A stretch of DNA of 8,113 nucleotides, taken from Elusimicrobiota bacterium (GTDB lineage Bacteria; Elusimicrobiota; Elusimicrobia; Elusimicrobiales; Elusimicrobiaceae). The notes beneath the pieces were generated by a model, which saw only the letters and a program-made list of their open reading frames with translations, ran no database searches and was not told the origin of the DNA. Shown here one piece after another: positions 1 through 5,799 of the stretch. Numbering within the stretch: the stretch's first letter is position 1; each line of letters starts with the position of its first letter. The DNA is taken from NCBI GenBank assembly GCA_023398295.1, contig JAEWSL010000057.1, positions 1-8,113 of the forward strand, read 5' to 3'. Both the position numbers and the translations under genes were made by a program.

Positions 1-66
1 CGACGCAGCTGAAAATGTTGTCTTGCTATGCTGTCGGGACCCCTTTTGCATGCGTCACTTTTATTT

Positions 67-83
67 TAGCATACAATATGCTA
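67..83. repeat. Short perfect inverted repeat (hairpin or operator-like)
   Basis: TAGCATA at 67-73 is followed by the three bases CAA and then its exact reverse complement TATGCTA at 77-83. It could form a 7-bp hairpin or be a dyad protein-binding site. No T-tract follows it on either strand, so an intrinsic terminator is not supported. It lies more than 300 bases from the nearest gene start, so a role in regulating yajC is speculative. Confidence 0.4.
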
Positions 84-176
84 GATAACCATATACAATT
101 TCGCTTGCCGTTGATACAGCCGTCCGTTAAACGCTCGTTTGTACCAGCCTGTGTGATTTTCTGATTTTGGATGTAG

Positions 177-260
177 TTTTGATTTTTTTCAAGCGCAGCG
201 TACCAACGAAGAAGGGAGCAAAGCGACAACTCGGTACGCAAGCAAAGAAAAAAATCAAAA
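177..260. repeat. Interrupted long inverted repeat
   Basis: Fourteen bases at 177-190 (TTTTGATTTTTTTC) are the exact reverse complement of 247-260. Inside them, GCGTACC at 198-204 is the exact reverse complement of GGTACGC at 233-239. The arms are separated by a symmetric 7-base mismatch on each side, and the loop is 28 bases (205-232). The 5' arm is T-rich and the 3' arm A-rich, and no U-tract follows, so this is not a standard terminator. Possible identities are a REP- or MITE-like dispersed element or a structured RNA leader. Function is unknown. Confidence 0.55.
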
Positions 261-338
261 ATAGCCCAAAAGCAGAAAATTGTTCACCTGAATAAATATG
301 TTTCTTCCACCATCTGCCTTTAAGTTGTTATCTCTACC

Positions 339-367
339 TTGCCCCCCCGCCCCAATTATGTTAAAAT
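339..367 (+). promoter_or_regulatory. Sigma70-type promoter for the yajC operon
   Basis: A candidate -35 element, TTGCCC (339-344, 4 of 6 consensus bases), is separated by 17 bases from the -10 element TAAAAT (362-367, 5 of 6). A TG at 359-360 adds an extended -10. Transcription would begin near 374, leaving a leader of about 20 bases before the yajC ATG at 396. The spacer contains an unusual C7-G-C4 tract (342-353). Assignment is by eye from consensus. Confidence 0.55.
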
Positions 368-383
368 CATTTATATGTAATCT

Positions 384-392
384 AAAGGAGGT
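384..392 (+). promoter_or_regulatory. Strong Shine-Dalgarno site for yajC
   Basis: AAAGGAGGT at 384-392 is close to a full anti-Shine-Dalgarno complement, and its GGAGG core ends four bases before the ATG at 396. It fixes the yajC start and is the strongest ribosome site in the operon, which fits its place at the head of the transcript. Confidence 0.8.
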
Positions 393-395
393 CCT

Positions 396-731
396 ATGGA
401 ACCAACAGCAGCCGCCGCCGGAGCGCAGGCGGGATTAGGAATGAACGGCTTATTTTTTATGATGATTATCTTCATCTTGGTATTTATGTTTCTATCAAGC
501 AGAGGACAAAAAAAGCGCGACGCGCAGCAAAAGAAAATGATTTCTTCCCTTCAAAAGGACGATAAAGTAATTTTAATAGGCGGAGTTGTGGGAACCGTCT
601 GCGGTTTTAACAACGAACTTATTGAAATAAAAGTTTCGGAAAACACCAAACTTTCAGTTTTGCCTAGCGGCATCGTATCCATTTACAAAATGTCCAACGC
701 GGACGTAAATAACGGAGCAAAACAAAAATGA
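396..731 (+). CDS. YajC, preprotein translocase accessory subunit
   Basis: YajC is a small inner-membrane protein that associates with SecD and SecF and, through them, with the SecYEG channel. The 111-residue product has the usual family layout. A short Ala/Gly-rich N-terminus is followed by one membrane helix at about residues 17-35. A basic RGQKKR motif comes at 36-41, then a small cytoplasmic domain with the typical DDKVILIGGVVGTV stretch (about 55-68). Length is normal for the family. The start is fixed by the strong Shine-Dalgarno site at 384-392 and the promoter just upstream. Its TGA stop overlaps the secD ATG as ATGA (728-731), so the two are probably translationally coupled. The yajC-secD-secF order is the classic arrangement and strongly supports the call. 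Confidence 0.95.
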   Translation: MEPTAAAAGAQAGLGMNGLFFMMIIFILVFMFLSSRGQKKRDAQQKKMISSLQKDDKVILIGGVVGTVCGFNNELIEIKVSENTKLSVLPSGIVSIYKMSNADVNNGAKQK

Positions 732-2137
732 ACAGGCTTGCTATCAGATGGGCGATAATACTAATAGTTTTATTCGGCTCTTTGGCGCTTTTGTATCCTT
801 CTTACGACTGGTATTCCAAAACGCCGGCGGAAAGGGCCAAGATGGAGGCTTCCGGCGAGAGGCCTAAAAGAATCCTTAACTTAGGTTTGGATTTGAGGGG
901 CGGCTCTTCCCTGCTGCTTGAGCTTGACGTTTCAAAACTTGACGCCAAAGAACCCTTAAACGACGCTATGCAGCGCGCCATTGAGATTATAAGAAACAGA
1001 ATTGACCAGTACGGCGTAGGCGAAATACCGATAACCCGCCAGGGCGAAAAATGGATTTCCGTCCAGCTGCCCGGCATCGCAAATCCCGAGCAGGCCGAGG
1101 CTTTAATAGGCAAAACCGCCATGCTGGAATTCAGGATAGTAAAAGATACCCCCGAAGCGCAGGAAGCAGTAAATAAGATAAACGAGCTTGAAAATCCTTT
1201 TACCGCAGACGGCGCCCTCAGCGAAGAGGCCCAAAAGCTGGTCCCCGCAGATACCGTAATAATGAAAGATAAAGAAGGCTATATCATGGCGCTCAGCGCA
1301 AGCGCGCCAGTAACCGGCGCCGATCTTGAAGACGCGCGCGTTTCCCCTTCAGGCGAGTACGGATATCCCGAAGTTAATTTTAAGTTTAACGCCGAAGGCG
1401 GCAAAAAGTTCGGCAATTTAACGGGAAATAATATTGACAAAAGGCTTGCCATAGTGCTTGATAACACCGTGCAGAGCGCGCCTAATATACAGAGCAGAAT
1501 TTCTCGCGACGGCCGCATAACCGGCAGGTTCTCCATGGAAGAAGCAAGGCAGCTTGCTATAGTCTTAAGAGCAGGCGCCCTGCCCGCCCCCGTCAACATT
1601 ATTGAAAAACGAGTAATAGGCCCGGGACTGGGCGAAGACTCCATAAGAAGCGGCGTTAAAGCTTCCTTGCTGGGCTTTATTTTCATCGTGCTTTTTATGA
1701 GTATTTACTACCGCTTCAGCGGCGTAATTTCAAGCGTGGCGCTGGGCTTAAACCTGGTTTTCCTGCTTGCGCTTATGTCTTATTTCTCGGCGACGCTTAC
1801 GCTGCCGGGCATAGCGGGCATCATCTTATCTCTTGCCATGGCCGTTGACGCAAACGTGCTTATTTTGGAGAGAATGAGGGAAGAACACCTTAAAGGCCAG
1901 CCCCTGCCTATAGTGATAAAGGAAGGCTACGACAAAGCGTGGAGCGCTATTTTTGACTCCAACCTGACGACGTGGATTGCCTCGCTTTTACTGTTCCAGT
2001 TCGGCTCGGGGCCGGTTAAAGGTTTTGCCCTTACTTTGACTTTAGGTCTTTTGGTGGGCGTGTTTACCTCGGTCTACGTAACGCGCTCAATATACGAGCT
2101 TCTGCTTACGGCTAATCCCAAGGAGATAAGCATATGA
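728..2137 (+). CDS. SecD, protein translocase subunit
   Basis: SecD works with SecF as a proton-driven membrane machine that pulls exported proteins through SecYEG from the periplasmic side. The 469-residue product has membrane helix 1 at about 8-23, then the conserved GLDLRGG motif (53-59). A large periplasmic P1 region (about 60-290) follows, including IIRNRIDQYGVGE (87-99) and LRAGALPAP (280-288). The GPGLG motif (298-302) precedes five more membrane helices. Helix 4 contains VDANVLILER (373-382), whose Asp374 is the family's conserved proton-path residue, and SNLTT (411-415) is also typical. It is shorter than the E. coli protein, mainly in the periplasmic region, as in many other bacteria. 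A weak GGAG lies 10 bases before the ATG. The 3' end overlaps secF by ATGA. Confidence 0.97.
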   Translation: MNRLAIRWAIILIVLFGSLALLYPSYDWYSKTPAERAKMEASGERPKRILNLGLDLRGGSSLLLELDVSKLDAKEPLNDAMQRAIEIIRNRIDQYGVGEIPITRQGEKWISVQLPGIANPEQAEALIGKTAMLEFRIVKDTPEAQEAVNKINELENPFTADGALSEEAQKLVPADTVIMKDKEGYIMALSASAPVTGADLEDARVSPSGEYGYPEVNFKFNAEGGKKFGNLTGNNIDKRLAIVLDNTVQSAPNIQSRISRDGRITGRFSMEEARQLAIVLRAGALPAPVNIIEKRVIGPGLGEDSIRSGVKASLLGFIFIVLFMSIYYRFSGVISSVALGLNLVFLLALMSYFSATLTLPGIAGIILSLAMAVDANVLILERMREEHLKGQPLPIVIKEGYDKAWSAIFDSNLTTWIASLLLFQFGSGPVKGFALTLTLGLLVGVFTSVYVTRSIYELLLTANPKEISI

Positions 2138-3114
2138 AATTTTTTGAGCTTCTTCCCAAAACCCATATAGATTTTATCGGGATAAGGAAAACTTTTTTTG
2201 TCATCAGCGGCGCAATAATGCTGGCGTGTCTGGCCTCGGTATTTTTTAAGGGCATGAACTACGGCATTGATTTTACCGGCGGCACAATGGTGCAGGTGCA
2301 GTTTGAAAAAGATATTGCCATCGCCCAGGTGCGCAACGCAGTGGCAGACGCAAAAATAAACGCCGACATACAAACGTTCGTCGGCAAAAACGCTTTTGCG
2401 GTAAGGGTGAAAGGCAGACAGGAAAACGTAAATGAAATTTCCTCCGCCATAGAAGCCGCCCTTAAAACAACGCAGACGCCTTTTAACATAGAGCAGATTG
2501 ACTTCGTCGGGCCGACCGTGGGCAACCATCTGGCCAAAAAAGCAATATTTGCTTTCGTGCTCGCCATGGGCGCTATGGTAATTTACATAGGGTTTCGCTT
2601 CCAAAATATTATTTGGGGCGCTATGGCCGTGGCGGCTTTGTTCCATGACGTGTTTTTGACAATAGGGCTTTTCTCCTTCCTGCATCTGGAGGTGGATTTG
2701 GTAATAGTGGCCGCCTTCCTGACGATTGCGGGTTTTTCGGTCAACGATACCATTGTTATCTTTGACAGGGTTAGGGAAAATATTAAAATCAACCCCAAAA
2801 TGCCGCTTAAAGATCTGCTTAACTTGAGCGTGAACGACACTTTGTCAAGAACTATAATAACCTCGCTTACGGTTATAGCGGCAACCGCTATTTTGTTCTT
2901 TATGGGCGGGCCGGTGTTAAGGAACTTCTCGCTGGCAATGCTGGTGGGCCTTATCTCGGGCACCTACAGTACCGTAATGCTTGTGCCGGGCCTTGTGTTC
3001 CAATGGACCAAAGACGGCGATTACAGCGCGATGTCCGGCGAACAAAAAGTACAAAACCAGGCGGAAAGCGGGTTCCAAAATCCCCAGAAGAAAAGTAAAA
3101 AAAGATACGGTTAA
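2134..3114 (+). CDS. SecF, protein translocase subunit
   Basis: SecF is the partner of SecD in the proton-driven SecDF complex of the inner membrane. The 326-residue product shows an N-terminal helix (about 18-38), the YGIDFTGG motif (43-50) and a periplasmic domain to about residue 125. GPTVG (126-130) and five further helices follow. The hallmark helix-4 motif GFSVNDTIVIFDRVREN (200-216) includes the conserved Asn-Asp pair and Asp211. TLSRTIITSLT (236-246) and GTYST (276-280) complete the signature. The C-terminus is a basic, hydrophilic tail. AAGGAG at 2120-2125 sits eight bases before the ATG, and the start overlaps the secD stop, indicating coupled translation and roughly equal amounts of the two subunits. 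Confidence 0.97.
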   Translation: MKFFELLPKTHIDFIGIRKTFFVISGAIMLACLASVFFKGMNYGIDFTGGTMVQVQFEKDIAIAQVRNAVADAKINADIQTFVGKNAFAVRVKGRQENVNEISSAIEAALKTTQTPFNIEQIDFVGPTVGNHLAKKAIFAFVLAMGAMVIYIGFRFQNIIWGAMAVAALFHDVFLTIGLFSFLHLEVDLVIVAAFLTIAGFSVNDTIVIFDRVRENIKINPKMPLKDLLNLSVNDTLSRTIITSLTVIAATAILFFMGGPVLRNFSLAMLVGLISGTYSTVMLVPGLVFQWTKDGDYSAMSGEQKVQNQAESGFQNPQKKSKKRYG

Positions 3115-3144
3115 CCGTTTGAACGCTAAGGCAAGCCCGATATA

Positions 3145-3768
3145 ATGAGGAAAATAAAAAAGTTCAAAGTAGCAGTGCATCTTAAAGAAATTTACCGCCG
3201 CATTAAATCTGCCAGCGCAGATTTTGCGGCGGGCTTTGCACCTGAAGGCGATTTGGCCGTTTTTATAACCTCCCTGCACGAGGATATTGAGCCGGGCCTA
3301 GTCTACGAACTTGTTGAAGGCAACGCTCTTGAACTTTCCACATCGGGCATAAACTGCTGCGAGCAATACGTTTTATGCGCCCTGACGCTCGGCGCAAAAC
3401 TGGAGGAGCGTCTTAAAACAATATCCGACATCCAAACCTTAACTGCGGCAAATATAATAGTGTCGGAATTCCTGAGAACCGCCGTCACATTTACTTCCGA
3501 CCTGATAAAAGAAGAGGCCAAAAAAGAAGATTTATATCCGCTTGATTATGAAATTCTGTATTCCCCCCTGTTTTCTTACGGGGGAGAACCTAAATTCCTG
3601 CGCGAGGCTAAACATATTGAGCCCGACCGCGCGGAGCGCGCTCTAAAAGCCGTTTTGGAGAGGCTTGAGGCGCAAAAAATAAGCGTTTCTTACAAGGATA
3701 AAACAATGCAGCCCGCGGCGACTATAGTTTTTATCCTGCCTTTTGAAAAGAAAAAAAGCAAAAGATAA
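3145..3768 (+). CDS. MetH activation-domain-like protein
   Basis: This 207-residue soluble protein has no signal peptide or membrane helix. It resembles stand-alone relatives of the C-terminal activation domain of cobalamin-dependent methionine synthase, which binds S-adenosylmethionine to reactivate oxidised cofactor. The matching parts are a Cys/Glu-containing segment running into LCALTLGAKLEERLK (77-91), a helix beginning near Ala101, and the end region ISVSYKDKTMQP (179-190), which parallels the family's IGVxLTxSxxMxP stretch. The usual RxSPGY SAM-binding motif is not intact: the equivalent stretch reads YSPLFSYGG (139-147). SAM binding is therefore uncertain. It starts 30 bases after secF with only a distant TAAGG (3127-3131) as ribosome site. 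No other methionine or B12 gene is visible nearby. The family assignment is from remembered motifs and is moderate. Confidence 0.6.
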   Translation: MRKIKKFKVAVHLKEIYRRIKSASADFAAGFAPEGDLAVFITSLHEDIEPGLVYELVEGNALELSTSGINCCEQYVLCALTLGAKLEERLKTISDIQTLTAANIIVSEFLRTAVTFTSDLIKEEAKKEDLYPLDYEILYSPLFSYGGEPKFLREAKHIEPDRAERALKAVLERLEAQKISVSYKDKTMQPAATIVFILPFEKKKSKR

Positions 3769-3773
3769 CGCCC

Positions 3774-4445
3774 GTGAGAAAGAAAATGGTTTTGATAAGC
3801 AAAAACAGAAGCAGCCAATTGAGATATCTTATTATCCCCAATCTGATAGCCTTTTATTTGTATTTCACGGGTTTCTTTACCAGATTTTCCTACGCGGGCG
3901 ATAAAAACGCTTTTGAGGTTGAAAAAAAACAAAGGGTTATTTACGCCTTCTGGCATAACCAGCAGTGCTTTCTGCTTTATCCCTACAGAACAAACGGCAA
4001 AATATGCGCTTTGGTAAGCATGAGCAAAGACGGCGAGTATATGGCGCGCACTCTGCCCAAATTCCATATGAAAGCCATGCGCGGCAGCAGTTCGCGCGGC
4101 GGCTATCAGGCCCTGCGCGGGCTTATTGATATCGCGCAGGCCGGCTACAGCCTTGCCCTCACACCCGACGGGCCGCGCGGCCCCGTTTATCAAGCCAGCC
4201 AGGGCATAATCTATCTAGCCCAAAAGACAAATATGCCCATTATCCCCGCAGGCATCGTGGGCAGCCACAAATTTGACGCCGCCTCCTGGGATCGCTTTCA
4301 AATACCCCTGCCGTTTGGCAAATGCGCCATTGTTTACGGACCGCCGCTTTGGGTGGGCCCTACAGACGACGTGGAAGCCGCCCGCAAAAAACTTACCGAC
4401 TCCCTTAACGATATAAAAGAGAAAGCTCTTAAAATGGTACAATAA
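3774..4445 (+). CDS. DUF374 lipid A late acyltransferase (LpxJ-like)
   Basis: The 223-residue product belongs to the DUF374 branch of lysophospholipid-acyltransferase-like proteins. Signature stretches are AFWHNQQ (58-64) with the likely catalytic His61, SMSKDGE (82-88), RGSSSRGG (103-110) and LTPDGPRGP (129-137), followed by PAGIVGS (158-164). A hydrophobic segment near residues 18-35 probably anchors it to the inner membrane. From established knowledge, the LpxJ lipid A late acyltransferase of Helicobacter and Campylobacter is a DUF374 protein. The position directly before the Kdo transferase suggests the same role, adding a secondary acyl chain to lipid A. Transfer to another lipid cannot be excluded. 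The start is uncertain: GTG at 3774 or ATG at 3786, neither with a good ribosome site. The gene begins five bases after the previous stop, so translation is probably coupled. Confidence 0.8.
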   Translation: MRKKMVLISKNRSSQLRYLIIPNLIAFYLYFTGFFTRFSYAGDKNAFEVEKKQRVIYAFWHNQQCFLLYPYRTNGKICALVSMSKDGEYMARTLPKFHMKAMRGSSSRGGYQALRGLIDIAQAGYSLALTPDGPRGPVYQASQGIIYLAQKTNMPIIPAGIVGSHKFDAASWDRFQIPLPFGKCAIVYGPPLWVGPTDDVEAARKKLTDSLNDIKEKALKMVQ

Positions 4446-4457
4446 GAAATATATTAT
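4429..4457 (+). promoter_or_regulatory. Possible internal promoter before waaA
   Basis: TTAAAA (4429-4434, 4 of 6 consensus bases) lies 17 bases before TATTAT (4452-4457, 5 of 6). It would start a transcript near 4464 and place the waaA ATG about 22 bases downstream. The region is AT-rich, so chance matches are likely. It is listed because this is the largest gap inside the operon. Confidence 0.25.
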
Positions 4458-4473
4458 AACCGACTTCTTATTG
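4440..4473. repeat. Inverted repeat across the acyltransferase stop / waaA leader
   Basis: CAATAAGAA at 4440-4448 is the exact reverse complement of TTCTTATTG at 4465-4473, with a 16-base loop. One arm contains the TAA stop of the acyltransferase gene, and the other ends three bases before the waaA ribosome site (GAGGA, 4476-4480). The stem is AT-rich and lacks a trailing U-tract, so it is unlikely to be a terminator. It may be incidental or may influence translation of waaA. Confidence 0.35.
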
Positions 4474-4475
4474 CT

Positions 4476-4480
4476 GAGGA
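4476..4480 (+). promoter_or_regulatory. Ribosome binding site that sets the waaA start
   Basis: GAGGA lies five bases before ATG 4486, normal Shine-Dalgarno spacing. The alternative in-frame TTG at 4471 would put this site inside the coding sequence and has no ribosome site of its own. The ATG is therefore preferred. Confidence 0.7.
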
Positions 4481-4485
4481 TATTT

Positions 4486-5799
4486 ATGGGCTACGTTATC
4501 TTATTTATTTTGAACCTTCTGTTCCCGCTTGGCGGGCTGGCAGTAATTGCATATTTTTTCTTTTCTTCCCGTAAAAAACTTCTAGAAAACCTAAGGCGCG
4601 AACTTGACGAAAGGCTTATGCTTAAAACCCGCGGGCAAATCTACCGCGACGGCATTTGGATACACGCGGCCAGCGTGGGGGAAGTGCGCTCCGCCGTCAA
4701 GATAGCGGCCCTGCTGAAGAATTACTATAAAAAGACGGTTCTTATCACCACCTCAACCTGCGCGGGAAAGGAAAGCGCGCTCAGAGAAGTCGTCTTTGAC
4801 AAGGCCGTGCTTGCCCCGCTTGACTTTTATCCCGTAATAAGAAAATTTATCAAAATCTACCACCCCAGCAGACTTTTTATAATAGAATCCGATATTTGGC
4901 CCAATATGATAGTCGCGGCCGCCGCAAATAAAATACCCGTGGCTGTATTAAACGGCAGAATATCCGCTAAAAGCACAAAACGTCTTAAGCTTATTTCCCC
5001 GCTGTGCAAACTGATGTTCACACGCATGGCTTTTATCTGCGCGCAAACGCAGGAAATAAAAGAAAGGTATATGACGCTTGGCGCAGACAAAGATAAAATA
5101 ACCGTCTGCGGCAATATAAAGTACGATATGCTAAATTCCAACCCCTATCGTAAAACCGAGGCCGAACAGGCCCTAAATCTGATAGGCTGGCAGGGCAAGC
5201 AGATAGTAACCTGCGGCAGCACCCACGAAGAGGAAGAAGAAATAATTTTTGACGCGGCAAAAAAAGCCTCCGCCGATAAAAAAGATATCAGATTTATCTT
5301 TGCCCCGCGCCACCTTGAGCGTAAAGAGGAAGTTTTGGCGGCTTTGCAGAAAAGCGGTCTTAAATATCTGCTTTTAAGCGAGATTTTGCTGGCTCTTTCC
5401 AATAAAAAAAACGACCTGCCGCAGGACGCGCAAATTGTTTTTACCGATATTATGGGCTGGCTCGGCGCGCTGTATAAAAACGCCAATTTAACCTTTGTCG
5501 GCGGCAGCATAGCCCCCAGAGGCGGACATAACTTTTTGGAGGCGGCCGTAATGTCGCGCCCGATTCTGCTGGGGCAGCATTACTTTAACGCTCCCGAAGT
5601 CGCCAAACCTCTTTTGGAGCAAAAAGCCGGTTTCCTTGTAAATAAAGATAATTTCTATGACACTGTGTGCAAGCTTCTGAGCGACGTGTTTTTTCTCAAA
5701 ACGGCGGGCGCCCGCGCAGGTTCTATTTCCATGTCTTTTAAGGGCGCTTTGCAGCAAACTTTAACGGCGGTGAAAAATTATGAACGCAAACAGCAATAA
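4486..5799 (+). CDS. waaA: WaaA, Kdo (3-deoxy-D-manno-octulosonate) transferase
   Basis: WaaA (KdtA, family GT30) transfers Kdo from CMP-Kdo to the lipid A precursor on the cytoplasmic face of the inner membrane, the first step of LPS core assembly. The 437-residue product starts with a membrane anchor (about 4-26). The N-terminal GT-B domain has IWIHAASVGEV (57-67), with the catalytic Glu66, and IESDIWPN (133-140), then NGRIS (156-160). The C-terminal domain has CGNIKYD (208-214), STHEEEEE (245-252), APRH (273-276) and the CMP-Kdo-binding VGGSIAPRGGHNFLEAA (338-354). Length is normal. The usual DTMGEL motif reads DIMGWL (321-326), with Trp in place of the common Glu. Nothing shows whether it adds one or several Kdo units. 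The 3' end overlaps the GT9 gene by 20 bases. Confidence 0.95.
   Translation: MGYVILFILNLLFPLGGLAVIAYFFFSSRKKLLENLRRELDERLMLKTRGQIYRDGIWIHAASVGEVRSAVKIAALLKNYYKKTVLITTSTCAGKESALREVVFDKAVLAPLDFYPVIRKFIKIYHPSRLFIIESDIWPNMIVAAAANKIPVAVLNGRISAKSTKRLKLISPLCKLMFTRMAFICAQTQEIKERYMTLGADKDKITVCGNIKYDMLNSNPYRKTEAEQALNLIGWQGKQIVTCGSTHEEEEEIIFDAAKKASADKKDIRFIFAPRHLERKEEVLAALQKSGLKYLLLSEILLALSNKKNDLPQDAQIVFTDIMGWLGALYKNANLTFVGGSIAPRGGHNFLEAAVMSRPILLGQHYFNAPEVAKPLLEQKAGFLVNKDNFYDTVCKLLSDVFFLKTAGARAGSISMSFKGALQQTLTAVKNYERKQQ

Larger units (their letters stand above)
1..338. other. Non-coding upstream region with inverted repeats
   Basis: No convincing gene is present. A 71-codon minus-strand frame (26-241) and plus-strand frames of about 54 codons (3-164 and about 131-298) are open. 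None has a Shine-Dalgarno site or a recognisable protein family, and the plus-strand frame ending near 298 has no ATG. The stretch contains a short perfect hairpin (67-83) and a longer interrupted inverted repeat (177-260). Its composition looks different from the genes downstream. It may be a decayed or dispersed repeat, but that cannot be tested within one window. Confidence 0.5.

Noticed and set aside
26..241. 71-codon minus-strand open frame
   Set aside because: It has no ribosome binding site and no recognisable family. It overlaps one arm and the loop of the inverted repeat and starts inside that structure. It is more likely a chance frame.
131..298. Plus-strand open frame of about 54 codons with a hydrophobic stretch and a basic tail
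   Set aside because: It has no ATG and no Shine-Dalgarno site, and the hydrophobic/basic pattern is explained by the T-rich and A-rich arms of the inverted repeat.
2074..2685. 203-codon minus-strand open frame opposite secD/secF
   Set aside because: It is a shadow of the strongly supported secD/secF genes. Its Cys/His/Tyr-rich composition is typical of an antisense frame and it has no family resemblance.
3107..3118. 12-bp perfect palindrome ACGGTTAACCGT over the secF stop codon
   Set aside because: It has no loop, so it cannot form a useful RNA hairpin, and it has no T-tract. One such palindrome in 8 kb is weak evidence for an operator.
3141..3146. TATAAT -10-like box at the start of the MetH-activation-like gene
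   Set aside because: It overlaps the ATG itself, so the transcript would lack the start codon. It has no convincing -35.
4471..4485. TTG start five codons upstream for waaA
   Set aside because: It would bury the GAGGA ribosome site inside the gene and has no site of its own. ATG 4486 is better placed.
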